This document shows, one piece after another, positions 23,823-32,124 of a stretch of DNA of 32,172 nt (positions within the stretch are counted from its first letter, which is position 1; every line of letters starts with the position of its first letter). Both the position numbers and the translations under genes were made by a program. The notes beneath the pieces are model-generated. The model worked only from the letters and a program-made list of their open reading frames with translations. It made no database searches and was not told where the DNA came from. This DNA is from Bacteroidaceae bacterium (GTDB lineage Bacteria > Bacteroidota > Bacteroidia > Bacteroidales > Bacteroidaceae), in the NCBI GenBank assembly GCA_017467385.1, contig JAFTSK010000189.1, positions 1 through 32,172 on the forward strand. The letters are read 5' to 3'.

Positions 23823-25865
23823 ATGACGAACAATTTAAATCCATTTTTAACAACATATCAAACTCCTTATCAAACGACTCCGTTCCATCTTATCCGAACA
23901 GAGCATTATGAGCCTGCTATTCAGGTTGGAATGGAAGAGCAAAACAAAGAGATAGATGAGATTATCCACAATCCGGCTTCTCCAACATTTGCAAATACAA
24001 TCGTTGCATTAGAAAAATCGGGTACATTGCTAAATCGTATTACAACCGTTTTCGGCAACTTGCTAAGTGCTGAAACAAATGATGAAATGCAAGCAATCGC
24101 AGAACGAATCATGCCTAAGTTGACTGAGCATAGCAATAACATTAGCTTAAATGAAGAATTGTTTGCTCGCATCAAGGCTGTTTACGATGGCAAAGAGAAA
24201 GAAGGACTGAGTCAAGAGGACAAAATGCTTCTTCAGAACACCTACGATGGATTTATTCGAAATGGAGCTAACTTATCTGGTGAACAAAAGGAACGTTTCC
24301 GTCAAATCTCTTCAGAGTTAAGTGTACTGACATTGCAATTCTCTCAGAACAATTTGAAAGAAACCAATAACTATGAACTTTCCTTAACAGCCGAACAATT
24401 GGAAGGACTTCCGGAAAGTGCATTAGAAGCATACGCCCAAACAGCTAAAGAAAAAGGGAAAGATAATTATATTGTTACGTTGCAAGCACCAAGTTTCATT
24501 CCATTCATGAAGTATGGAAAGAATCGCAAACTTCGTGAACAATTATACATGGCATACAATACTCAATGTACTCACGACAATGAGCATAACAACATGGATA
24601 TTGTCAAACGTTTGGTAAATCTTCGTCTTGAACGTGCCCAACTTCTGGGTTATGATACGGTAGCCGATTATGTGCTAACTCGTCGAATGGCTGAAAACAG
24701 TAACAACGTATATCATCTGCTAAACCAACTATTGGAAGCCTATAGTCCTACTGCCCAAAAAGAAGTCAAAGAAGTAGAGACTTTGGCTAAGAAAATGGAA
24801 GGAGAAGATTTTCAACTGATGCCCTGGGATTGGGCTTACTATTCAAGAATCCTGAAAGAAAGCAAATTCAACTTGAATGAGGAAGAGCTTCGCCCCTACT
24901 TTGAATTAGGAAAAGTAACAGAAGGCATCTTTGGATTGGCTACCCGATTATATGGTATTACCTTCCAAGAGAACAAGGAAATTCCAGTATATCACCCGGA
25001 TGTAAAAGCATACGAAGTATTCGACAAAGACAAGACTTTCTTAGCCGTACTTTATACAGATTTTCACCCACGTGCCGGTAAACGTTCGGGAGCTTGGATG
25101 ACTAATTATAAAGAACAATGGAAAGACGAGAACGGGAATAGTCGTCCTCATGTTTCGGTTACAATGAATTTCACGAAACCCTCTGCTGATAAGCCGGCAT
25201 TGCTTACGTTCTCGGAAGTAAATACCTTTCTTCATGAGTTTGGACACGCACTGCATGGAATATTTGCCAATACGACCTACCAAAGCCTGAGTGGAACAAA
25301 TGTCTTTTGGGATTTTGTTGAGTTACCCTCCCAATTCATGGAGAATTTTGCAACAGAGAAAGAGTTTTTGAATACGTTTGCCCAGCACTATCAAACCGGA
25401 GAGCAAATACCATCCGAACTTATCCAACGGATAGTAGATGCTTCCAACTTTAATATCGCATACGCTTGTCTTCGACAACTAAGCTTCGGCTTATTAGATA
25501 TGGCCTGGTACACCCGTACCCAACCTTTTGACAGAGATATACGCCTTTATGAAAAGCAAGCATGGGCTAAGGCTCAAATCATGCCTGAATTAAAGGATAC
25601 TTGTATGACTGTCCAATTCTCGCATATCATGGCAGGTGGCTATTCCGCCGGATATTACAGTTACAAATGGGCAGAAGTTCTTGATGCTGATGCATTCTCC
25701 TTATTCAAAGAAAAAGGAATCTTTAATCAAGACATAGCAAACTCTTTCCGAGTAAATGTGTTATCTCAGGGGGGAACCGAGCATCCAATGACATTGTACA
25801 AACGATTTAGAGGCCAGGAACCTACCATACAAGCCTTATTAAAAAGAAATGGTATAATAAACTGA
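23823..25865 (+). CDS. M3-family zinc metallopeptidase (peptidyl-dipeptidase Dcp / oligopeptidase A-like)
   Basis: A 680-residue all-helical peptidase of family M3, which cuts short peptides inside a deep channel. The zinc motif is HEFGH (His471, Glu472, His475), with the third ligand Glu500 in WDFVELPSQ and the downstream substrate-binding loop MAGGYSAGYYSYKWAE. Length matches Dcp. No signal peptide is visible, so it should act in the cytoplasm. It leads a plus-strand cluster: lipoprotein gene after 6 nt, then dCMP deaminase, ctpA-like and cyclo-ligase genes. Dcp versus oligopeptidase A cannot be settled by eye. Confidence 0.95.
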   Translation: MTNNLNPFLTTYQTPYQTTPFHLIRTEHYEPAIQVGMEEQNKEIDEIIHNPASPTFANTIVALEKSGTLLNRITTVFGNLLSAETNDEMQAIAERIMPKLTEHSNNISLNEELFARIKAVYDGKEKEGLSQEDKMLLQNTYDGFIRNGANLSGEQKERFRQISSELSVLTLQFSQNNLKETNNYELSLTAEQLEGLPESALEAYAQTAKEKGKDNYIVTLQAPSFIPFMKYGKNRKLREQLYMAYNTQCTHDNEHNNMDIVKRLVNLRLERAQLLGYDTVADYVLTRRMAENSNNVYHLLNQLLEAYSPTAQKEVKEVETLAKKMEGEDFQLMPWDWAYYSRILKESKFNLNEEELRPYFELGKVTEGIFGLATRLYGITFQENKEIPVYHPDVKAYEVFDKDKTFLAVLYTDFHPRAGKRSGAWMTNYKEQWKDENGNSRPHVSVTMNFTKPSADKPALLTFSEVNTFLHEFGHALHGIFANTTYQSLSGTNVFWDFVELPSQFMENFATEKEFLNTFAQHYQTGEQIPSELIQRIVDASNFNIAYACLRQLSFGLLDMAWYTRTQPFDRDIRLYEKQAWAKAQIMPELKDTCMTVQFSHIMAGGYSAGYYSYKWAEVLDADAFSLFKEKGIFNQDIANSFRVNVLSQGGTEHPMTLYKRFRGQEPTIQALLKRNGIIN

Positions 25866-25871
25866 TAAACA

Positions 25872-26345
25872 ATGAAAAGAATTAAGAATTTACTTTCAAT
25901 ATTAATGTTGCTCCCATTCTTGTGGAGCTGTAATGATGAAGACGATATAAATGAGATCTTCGTTAGTGGAACATGGAATGTTGTCAATTATTTCACTAAA
26001 GCCGATTGGGATAAACGAAACGGAGAACCCGTTTATAAGTTAAATACCGTAGAAGGACAAAATGCGTTGAAAAACATTTCCCAATTCACTCTGACATTCA
26101 GCGATGATGGTACTTTCAAAGCCACCATGAACAACTCGACATTTGAAGGGACTTGGCAAGCAGACGGTAAAGACAGAACTGTCCATTTCAACATTAAGGG
26201 AAGTCCCAATACGTCTTCCAAGCACAATAAAGAATTTGTAGAAACATTAAAGGAGGCAACTTTCTATCAAGGAGATAGTCAGGTACTTCTAATTGCTCCA
26301 TCAGACAAAGAAAGTTACATCCAATTTAAACATGGAACTAATTAA
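25872..26345 (+). CDS. Small lipocalin-like lipoprotein of unknown function
   Basis: A 157-residue protein with a lipoprotein signal (lipobox LWSC, acylated Cys20). The mature part is beta-rich, with the SGTWNVVNY and GTFKATMNNSTFEGTWQAD patterns typical of lipocalin-like domains in Bacteroidota. It may belong to DUF4847, but I am not sure. No catalytic motif. It sits 6 nt after the M3 peptidase and 1 nt before the dCMP deaminase, so it is co-transcribed with them without an obvious functional link. Confidence 0.72.
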   Translation: MKRIKNLLSILMLLPFLWSCNDEDDINEIFVSGTWNVVNYFTKADWDKRNGEPVYKLNTVEGQNALKNISQFTLTFSDDGTFKATMNNSTFEGTWQADGKDRTVHFNIKGSPNTSSKHNKEFVETLKEATFYQGDSQVLLIAPSDKESYIQFKHGTN

Positions 26346-26346
26346 C

Positions 26347-26781
26347 ATGGAAACACCTGAAGAAAAACAACTGACACTCGATAAGCGTTATATCCGAATG
26401 GCTTCTATTTGGGCCGAGAACTCTTATTGTCAACGCCGAAAGGTAGGAGCCTTGATAGTGAAAGACAAGATGATCATCTCGGATGGTTACAACGGAACCC
26501 CGTCCGGTTTCGAAAACATTTGCGAAGATGAGCATGGATTGACCAAGCCATACGTTTTACATGCTGAAGCCAATGCCATTACCAAGATTGCACGTTCGAA
26601 CAATAGCAGCAACAATGCAACGATGTATGTTACGACTTCACCTTGTATCGAATGTGCCAAACTTATCATTCAAGCCGGTATCAAACGAGTGGTTTATTCT
26701 GAGAAGTACCGTTTAGAAGATGGATTGGATTTACTAAGAAAAGCCAACATTGAAGTTGTTTACATTAACCCTAACGATTAA
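26347..26781 (+). CDS. Deoxycytidylate (dCMP) deaminase
   Basis: A 144-residue zinc enzyme of the cytidine/deoxycytidylate deaminase fold. The zinc and catalytic residues are His72-Ala-Glu74 (HAEANAI) and Cys100/Cys103 (PCIECAK). The N-terminal RRKVGALIVKDKMIISDGYN is the usual substrate-side motif. It converts dCMP to dUMP, the precursor for dTMP synthesis. The ATG at 26347 lies 1 nt after the preceding stop; the ATG at 26332 (5 residues longer) would overlap by 14 nt and cannot be excluded. The downstream cyclo-ligase also feeds folate used by thymidylate synthase. Confidence 0.93.
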   Translation: METPEEKQLTLDKRYIRMASIWAENSYCQRRKVGALIVKDKMIISDGYNGTPSGFENICEDEHGLTKPYVLHAEANAITKIARSNNSSNNATMYVTTSPCIECAKLIIQAGIKRVVYSEKYRLEDGLDLLRKANIEVVYINPND

Positions 26782-26791
26782 CTGATTAGAT

Positions 26792-28534
26792 ATGAGTTCA
26801 AACCGTTCCTTACGTTATATCCCAATCATTATAGCTGTCAGCATTATTGCAGGTATAGTTGTTGGTGCATTTTATAGCAATCATTTTTCCAATAACAAAT
26901 TAGGAATCATCAGCACTTCCTCCAACAAACTTAATGCTTTATTGAGAATCATCGACGACCAATACGTTGATACCGTAGACATGGAAGCATTGGTAGAAGA
27001 TGCAATGCCGCAGATTTTAGGAGAGCTGGATCCTCACTCCTCTTACATTGCCGCCAAAGACTTGGAGGACATTACCGCTGATTTAAGAGGTAGTTTCAGC
27101 GGTGTTGGTATTCAGTTTACCATCCAACAGGATACAATACATGTAAGTAATGTGATTGCAGGCGGTCCTTCCGAAAAAGTTGGTCTGATGGCTGGCGACC
27201 GCATTGTAGAAATAGACGATTCTGTATTTGTGGGTAAGATAGTTACCAATAGTGAAGCCATGAAAAGACTGAAAGGTCCTAAATATAGTGAAGTCAAATT
27301 AGGAGTGTTCCGACATGGAGAGAAAGAATTGCTTCACTTTACCATCATTCGCGGAGACATTCCAGTCAAAAGTGTTGATGCATCTTACATGCTCAACGAT
27401 AAATTTGGTTACATAAAAATCAATAAGTTCGGAGAAACGACTTACCCCGAAATGCTGATTGCTTTGGCTAAGTTGCATCAAGACGATTGCCAGGGAGTAG
27501 TCATCGACTTGCGTCAGAACACCGGTGGATATATGGGTGCCGCCATTCAAATGGTCAACGAATTTCTGCCCAAAGGAAGACTGATAGTGTACACAGAAGG
27601 CCGTAAATCTCCTCGCGAAGACTATTTCTCTAATGGAACTGGAAGTAGTCAAGACATACCTATCATCGTTTTGGTGGATGAAGGCTCAGCTTCAGCCAGC
27701 GAAATTTTTGCCGGTGCCATTCAAGATAATGACCGAGGTACAATTATCGGAAGACGTTCTTTTGGGAAAGGACTTGTTCAACAACCGATTGACTTTAGTG
27801 ATGGTTCTGCCATTCGTTTGACTATCGCCCGTTATTACACTCCTTCGGGACGTTGCATCCAGAAACCTTATAATAAAGGAAAAGACGAAGTGTATGAAAT
27901 GGACATTATCACTCGCTATGAACATGGAGAATTTTTCTCACAAGACAGCATCAAGCAAGACGAAAGCCATATCTATCACACCTCTTTAGGTCGTCCTGTA
28001 TACGGTGGTGGAGGCATCATGCCCGACATCTTTGTACCTCAAGACACAACCGGAATCACGTCCTACTTCAGTATGGCCGTAAATCGGGGCTTGATTCTGC
28101 AATTTGCTTTCCAATATACTGATCAGAATCGCCCAACCTTACAAAAATATGGTACAGCCGAAGAGCTGTTGCCTTACTTGAAACGTCAGAATCTATTGGA
28201 AAAGTTCGCACGATTTGCCGAAAGCAAGGGATTGAAGCGTCGGAACATATTGATGTATAAATCACAAAAGTTGTTTGAAAGAAGTTTGTATGGAAACATC
28301 ATCTACAATATGCTTAATATGGAGGAATACCTCAAGTATCTGAATCAATCAGACGCTACCGTATTAAAGGCATTAGAGGTTTTGGAATCAGACCAATCAT
28401 TTCCATCTGCCCCCCAACAACTATTAGAGACCAATCATGAAAGAGCAAAAGAAACAACTGCGAAAGCTGATAGCACAAGAAAAAAGAAATCAGGATGCCC
28501 CCCTGCTGACGAAGCATTCCATTGCTTTGCTTAA
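26792..28534 (+). CDS. CtpA/Prc-type S41 carboxy-terminal processing peptidase
   Basis: A 580-residue periplasmic protease with an N-terminal anchor or signal (about residues 9-28), a helical region, a PDZ domain (about 95-180; GSFSGVGIQFTI, GLMAGDRIVEIDD) and the S41 catalytic core. The Ser/Lys dyad is seen in DEGSASASEIFAGA (Ser301 by alignment) and SFGKGLVQ (Lys326), the 25-residue spacing expected for Prc. The last ~33 codons are lysine-rich and overlap the start of the cyclo-ligase gene by 98 nt in another frame, so the natural C-terminus deserves checking. It starts 10 nt after the dCMP deaminase stop. Confidence 0.94.
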   Translation: MSSNRSLRYIPIIIAVSIIAGIVVGAFYSNHFSNNKLGIISTSSNKLNALLRIIDDQYVDTVDMEALVEDAMPQILGELDPHSSYIAAKDLEDITADLRGSFSGVGIQFTIQQDTIHVSNVIAGGPSEKVGLMAGDRIVEIDDSVFVGKIVTNSEAMKRLKGPKYSEVKLGVFRHGEKELLHFTIIRGDIPVKSVDASYMLNDKFGYIKINKFGETTYPEMLIALAKLHQDDCQGVVIDLRQNTGGYMGAAIQMVNEFLPKGRLIVYTEGRKSPREDYFSNGTGSSQDIPIIVLVDEGSASASEIFAGAIQDNDRGTIIGRRSFGKGLVQQPIDFSDGSAIRLTIARYYTPSGRCIQKPYNKGKDEVYEMDIITRYEHGEFFSQDSIKQDESHIYHTSLGRPVYGGGGIMPDIFVPQDTTGITSYFSMAVNRGLILQFAFQYTDQNRPTLQKYGTAEELLPYLKRQNLLEKFARFAESKGLKRRNILMYKSQKLFERSLYGNIIYNMLNMEEYLKYLNQSDATVLKALEVLESDQSFPSAPQQLLETNHERAKETTAKADSTRKKKSGCPPADEAFHCFA

Positions 28535-28988
28535 TCAGATAGAGCAACATCCACGCTTCATTGCCTCAACGACCATCCTTCTTTATTATTCGTTGGGCGA
28601 TGAAGTGTGTACCCATGAGTTTGTAGAGAAATGGGCTTGTTCCAAAACTATCTTGTTGCCTGTTGTTGTAGGAGACATGCTGGAACTCCGCCATTATACC
28701 GGAAAGGACTGCCTACAACCAGGTGCCTTTCATATAGAAGAGCCACAAGGGGAACCGTTCACTCAACTTTCTAACATCGAATTGGCTATCATTCCAGGAG
28801 TTTCATTCGACAAATCGGGAAATCGGTTAGGACGAGGTAAAGGGTATTACGATAAGTTACTCCCTCTATTATCCAGTTCGTACAATATCGGTATTTGCTA
28901 CCAGTTTCAAGCAAGGGAAGAAATCCCAACCGAACCTTTCGACAAGCCAATGGATGAAGTTTGGACCGAGCAAGGCCAATGGCATTAA
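28437..28988 (+). CDS. 5-formyltetrahydrofolate cyclo-ligase
   Basis: A 183-residue enzyme that converts 5-formyl-THF to 5,10-methenyl-THF using ATP. It has the N-terminal helix with basic substrate residues (KEQKKQLRKLIAQEKR), the central LLYYSLGDEVCTHEF, and the C-terminal phosphate-binding IPGVSFDKSGNRLGRGKGYYD. The N-terminal helix is a normal part of the family, so the start at 28437 seems right although it lies 98 nt inside the ctpA-like gene (other frame). It is the last gene of the M3 peptidase operon. Its stop is only 2 nt from the stop of the convergent DUF721 gene. Confidence 0.95.
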   Translation: MKEQKKQLRKLIAQEKRNQDAPLLTKHSIALLNQIEQHPRFIASTTILLYYSLGDEVCTHEFVEKWACSKTILLPVVVGDMLELRHYTGKDCLQPGAFHIEEPQGEPFTQLSNIELAIIPGVSFDKSGNRLGRGKGYYDKLLPLLSSSYNIGICYQFQAREEIPTEPFDKPMDEVWTEQGQWH

Positions 28989-28990
28989 CG

Positions 28991-29281
28991 TTATCTGAAG
29001 ACAATGTTCACAATCACTTGAGCCCCTACTTGTCTATTCAGATTTTTAACTAACAGCTCACGATTCATCATCAACTCCTGTCGAAGCACAGAAGAAGTCA
29101 GATGTACATACAAAGTCTGATTCTTGATGTACAAGTTATTGGTGTATCGGGCTAAGGTAGGACCTACAACATCGTTCCATGCCTGCAACAACCGATACTC
29201 GTTCAAAGGCGATTCCAACCCCTGCTGACGAAGGAACTTCTGAATGATTTCTCCGATATGTTCTGTTTCATTACGCCTCAT
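28991..29281 (-). CDS. DUF721 / DciA-like protein
   Basis: A 96-residue protein of the DUF721 family. Typical features are WNDVVGPTLARYTNNLYI followed by LYVHLTSSVLRQELMMNR. DUF721 includes DciA, the ancestral loader of the replicative helicase DnaB, which is the best guess at its function. The start overlaps the end of recF by 11 nt, so the two are translationally coupled. RecF next to DUF721 is a common arrangement and supports a role at replication forks. It is convergent with the cyclo-ligase gene with a 2-nt gap and no visible terminator. Confidence 0.9.
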   Translation of the reverse strand: MRRNETEHIGEIIQKFLRQQGLESPLNEYRLLQAWNDVVGPTLARYTNNLYIKNQTLYVHLTSSVLRQELMMNRELLVKNLNRQVGAQVIVNIVFR

Positions 29282-30392
29282 AGTCTATCTCCGAACTTTC
29301 ATTTACCACTCCTCGTTCTACCTGAAAGACCTTGTAGTCTCCATTTATTTTCCGTAGAATCTTACTCAAATGCTCCCGATTGGTATCGGTTATGAATATC
29401 TGTCCGAACTTGTCTCCCGCAACTAATTTTACAATTTGTTCTACCCGAGACGCATCCAACTTATCAAAAATATCGTCCAATAACAACAAAGGCGTGGTAT
29501 TGCTTCCGGTACGTCGTAAGAAATCAAATTGAGCCAACTTTAAGGCAATCAAGTAAGTCTTGTTCTGACCTTGCGAACCTTCACGTTTTATGGGATAATC
29601 CCCCAATTGCATGGTCAAATCATCTTTGTGAACCCCTCTTAATGAATACCCCATAATACGGTCTCGCTGGCGACTTTCTTGTATCAACTGCAACAAATCG
29701 CCACGCATAGCATGCGATTCATAGGAAAGATTCACTACCTCCTGGTTTTGCGAGATATAAGAATAGAAAGATTGGAAAATAGGAATAAACTCCGCTATAA
29801 ACTCCTGTCTTTTTCGGAAGACTACTTCACCGGCGGCGGCCATCATTTCTTCCCAAACCAACATCAACTCTTCGTCCGGTTCGACTTCGGCCTTCAGCAA
29901 AGTATTACGCTGTACCAATGCCTTATTATATCGTATCAAAGCCTCTAAATACTCTTTGTCATATTGTGAAATCACCACATCCATAAAACGACGGCGTTCT
30001 TCACTACCTCCGGAAATCAGTTCTGCATCGGCAGGAGAAACCAGCACCAACGGAATGAAGCCAATATGATCAGACAACCGAGAATACTCCTTCTTGTTCC
30101 GCTTGAACTGCTTCTTCTGTTTACGCTTCAACCCACAATACACCTCTTCCATATCCCCAAAATCCGTCCGATATGAACCTTGAATCACAAAGAATTCCTG
30201 GTCATGCATAATATTTTGTGAATCAATGGCATTGGTAGCACTTTTGCAAAAGGAAAGATAATACACAGCATCCAACAAGTTGGTCTTTCCCATTCCGTTC
30301 TGCCCAATGAAACAATTCATTTTAGGAGAGAAATCCAGTTCCACCTGTTCCAGATTCTTATAGTTCAATATGGAAATACGCTTTAAAATCAT
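29271..30392 (-). CDS. recF: DNA replication and repair protein RecF
   Basis: A 373-residue SMC-like ATPase that helps load RecA at gaps and damaged forks. It shows the RecF N-terminus (LKRISILNYKNLEQVELDFS), Walker A GQNGMGKT (residues 30-37), the ABC-type signature region (PADAELISGGSEERRRFMD) and Walker B LLLLDDIFDKLD near the C-terminus. Length is typical. It is the first gene of a two-gene operon with the DUF721 gene. dnaA, dnaN and gyrB are not adjacent, as is usual in Bacteroidota. A -7 box at 30416-30423 lies 23 nt upstream. Confidence 0.97.
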   Translation of the reverse strand: MILKRISILNYKNLEQVELDFSPKMNCFIGQNGMGKTNLLDAVYYLSFCKSATNAIDSQNIMHDQEFFVIQGSYRTDFGDMEEVYCGLKRKQKKQFKRNKKEYSRLSDHIGFIPLVLVSPADAELISGGSEERRRFMDVVISQYDKEYLEALIRYNKALVQRNTLLKAEVEPDEELMLVWEEMMAAAGEVVFRKRQEFIAEFIPIFQSFYSYISQNQEVVNLSYESHAMRGDLLQLIQESRQRDRIMGYSLRGVHKDDLTMQLGDYPIKREGSQGQNKTYLIALKLAQFDFLRRTGSNTTPLLLLDDIFDKLDASRVEQIVKLVAGDKFGQIFITDTNREHLSKILRKINGDYKVFQVERGVVNESSEIDYEA

Positions 30393-30415
30393 AGGTCATC
30401 GTTCGTTTTGAAGCA

Positions 30416-30423
30416 CAAAAATA
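30416..30423 (-). promoter_or_regulatory. Putative -7 box of recF
   Basis: Reads TATTTTTG on the minus strand, matching TAnnTTTG, 23 nt before the recF ATG. No clear -33. Confidence 0.4.
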
Positions 30424-30487
30424 AAGATAAAAAAGGGAATAGCTAAAAAAATATGCCCGCAAATTTCATAAATACACATAAATAGAC

Positions 30488-30509
30488 TACTTTTGCTGTC
30501 CGAAAAGTA
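30488..30509 (+). promoter_or_regulatory. Putative promoter of the TPR gene with overlapping inverted repeat
   Basis: TACTTTTG (30488-30495) matches the -7 consensus; TTTC (30464-30467), one mismatch from TTTG, lies 20 nt upstream. The box is the left half of a 7-bp inverted repeat, TACTTTT (30488-30494) with AAAAGTA (30503-30509), which would span the transcription start. Confidence 0.45.
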
Positions 30510-30542
30510 TCAAGATAAAAATAATAAAAAGTAAATATAAAA

Positions 30543-31220
30543 ATGGCAGAAAAGAAACACACTCAAGATCCTTTGGATTTGGATGAAGCAGTAAGCGCTT
30601 CGGAAGCGTTTATCATTAAGTACAAGAACAAGTTTTTGACCGGTATCGCCGCTGTGGTAATCATCGTTGCAGGTGTAATGGGATACCAACACTTCATCTC
30701 AGAACCAAATGAAAAGAAAGCAGCAGAAGCATTGTTCCAGGGCGAACAATATTTCAATGTAGACAATTATGAAGTTGCATTGAATGGCGATAGCTTAGGT
30801 TACGCAGGCTTCTTGAAAGTTGCAGACGAATTCAGCGGAACCGATGCAGGTAATTTGGCTAACGCATACGCAGGTATCTGCTACGCACAGTTGGGACAAT
30901 ACGAAAACGCTGTTAAGTTCTTGGATAAGTTCAGTGCAGACGACCAGTTGGTAAGTCCGGCATTGTTAGGTACAATGGGTAACTGCTATGCTCAGCTCGG
31001 ACAGCTTGACAAGGCAGCCGCTACTTTAATCAAGGCCGCAAGCAAAGCAGACAGCCACGCATTAAGCCCAATCTACTTGGTACAAGCCGGTCAGATTTAC
31101 GAAAAGTTGGGTAAGAACAGCGAAGCTATCAATGCTTACAAGACGGTGAAGGAAAAATACTTCAACTCTTACCAATCAATGGAAATCGACAAGTACATTG
31201 AACGCGCTTCTGTAAAATAA
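30543..31220 (+). CDS. Membrane-anchored tetratricopeptide protein (YfgM-like layout)
   Basis: A 225-residue protein: a short acidic cytoplasmic segment, one transmembrane helix (about residues 31-51) and a large outer domain with about four TPR units (AYAGICYAQLGQYENAVKFL, GTMGNCYAQLGQLDKAAATL, QAGQIYEKLGKNSEAINAYK). This is the layout of YfgM-like proteins, which in proteobacteria associate with the SecYEG translocon and periplasmic chaperones. That role is only suggested by layout. It lies 85 nt upstream of ribH, with a hairpin between them. Confidence 0.88.
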   Translation: MAEKKHTQDPLDLDEAVSASEAFIIKYKNKFLTGIAAVVIIVAGVMGYQHFISEPNEKKAAEALFQGEQYFNVDNYEVALNGDSLGYAGFLKVADEFSGTDAGNLANAYAGICYAQLGQYENAVKFLDKFSADDQLVSPALLGTMGNCYAQLGQLDKAAATLIKAASKADSHALSPIYLVQAGQIYEKLGKNSEAINAYKTVKEKYFNSYQSMEIDKYIERASVK

Positions 31221-31243
31221 AGAATATTATTAAACAACTTATC

Positions 31244-31284
31244 AAAGTGTCATCCTGAGCTTTGCATCAGAATGACACTTTTTT
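31244..31284 (+). terminator. Terminator-like hairpin between the TPR gene and ribH
   Basis: AAAGTGTCATcCTGA (31244-31258) pairs with TCAGaATGACACTTT (31267-31281), one internal mismatch, followed by TTT. It lies 23 nt after the TPR stop and leaves only 20 nt before the ribH ATG. Confidence 0.8.
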
Positions 31285-31304
31285 AATAGCAATACCTTAT
31301 TATT

Positions 31305-31799
31305 ATGGCAACAGCTTATCACAACCTCAGCGATTACGATTTCAACTCTGTACCCGATGCATCCACCATGCGTTTTGGTATTGTCGTATCCGAATGGAAT
31401 AGTAACATAACCGGTCCACTATTGGAAGGTGCAGTAAAAACCTTAAAGAAGCATGGAACAAAGGATGAGAACATCCTTGTACAAACCGTTCCCGGAAGTT
31501 TTGAATTGACATTCGGTTCTGCTCAAATGATTCAAAGCGGCAAAGTAGATGCTGTGATTGCCATCGGCTGTGTCGTTCGTGGCGATACTCCCCACTTCGA
31601 CTACGTATGTGCCGGAACCACTCAAGGCATTGCCCATTTGAACGCTACTTGCGATATTCCGGTAATCTATGGCTTGATTACGACCAACAACATGCAACAA
31701 GCCGAAGACCGCGCCGGCGGAAAGTTAGGAAACAAAGGCGATGAATGTGCTATCACAGCTATCAAGATGATTGATTTCAAACAACGTCTAAGAAAGTAA
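31305..31799 (+). CDS. ribH: 6,7-dimethyl-8-ribityllumazine synthase
   Basis: A 164-residue enzyme for the next-to-last step of riboflavin synthesis; it usually forms pentamers or 60-mer shells in the cytoplasm. Conserved elements in order: [20 protein letters not shown] (substrate Trp), [10 protein letters not shown], the ligand loop [16 protein letters not shown] with the catalytic-site His, and [17 protein letters not shown]. Length is normal. No other rib genes are nearby. No promoter fits between the preceding hairpin and the ATG, so expression may depend on read-through or on a promoter I cannot recognise. Followed by a CTCTTTG-type terminator. Confidence 0.97.
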   Translation: MATAYHNLSDYDFNSVPDASTMRFGIVVSEWNSNITGPLLEGAVKTLKKHGTKDENILVQTVPGSFELTFGSAQMIQSGKVDAVIAIGCVVRGDTPHFDYVCAGTTQGIAHLNATCDIPVIYGLITTNNMQQAEDRAGGKLGNKGDECAITAIKMIDFKQRLRK

Positions 31800-31808
31800 C
31801 TTCATTCA

Positions 31809-31867
31809 TCAAAGAGAATTAAGGAAAGCTCTTTGGCGTAAACATTAATACGTCAAAGAGTTTTTTT
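31809..31867 (+). terminator. CTCTTTG-type terminator of ribH
   Basis: CTCTTTGGCGTA (31829-31840) pairs with TACGTCAAAGAG (31849-31860), 12 pairs with one G-U, 8-nt loop, followed by seven T. An extra copy of the right-arm word, TCAAAGAGAATT, lies just upstream at 31809-31820, as in the unit after gcvT. Confidence 0.88.
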
Positions 31868-31943
31868 GTTATTTATAAACCATTGGTAAACAAGCATATA
31901 GTTTTTCACACAAAATTAATTAGAAAAAAAACTCTTTTTGTGC

Positions 31944-31973
31944 TTGCAGATTCAAAAATAAGTCGTATCTTTG
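31944..31973 (+). promoter_or_regulatory. Promoter of the tRNA-Tyr / tRNA-Gly cluster
   Basis: TTG (31944-31946), 19 nt spacer, TATCTTTG (31966-31973): a full match to the Bacteroidetes consensus. A leader of about 50 nt follows, containing a small hairpin (CTCAA/TTGAG, 31998-32014). Confidence 0.7.
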
Positions 31974-32033
31974 CATCGCAATTGAGAAACAAACCTACTC
32001 AATCAGCGGTTGAGACGGTTCTCGAAAGCAAAA

Positions 32034-32116
32034 GGGCAAATACCAGAGTGGCCAAATGGGGCAGACTGTAAATCTGCTGGCTTACGCCTTCGGTGGTTCG
32101 AATCCATCTTTGCCCA
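32034..32116 (+). tRNA. tRNA-Tyr (anticodon GTA)
   Basis: An 83-nt class II tRNA with acceptor GGGCAAA/TTTGCCC, discriminator A, anticodon loop CTGTAAA (anticodon GTA), a long variable arm, and T arm GGTTCGAATCC. The CCA end is not encoded. First gene of a cluster; the next tRNA begins 8 nt later. Confidence 0.96.
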
Positions 32117-32124
32117 CTAAAATT

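Noticed and set aside
31883..32071. 62-codon frame before the right edge
   Set aside because: It covers the tRNA promoter and runs into tRNA-Tyr; no protein features.
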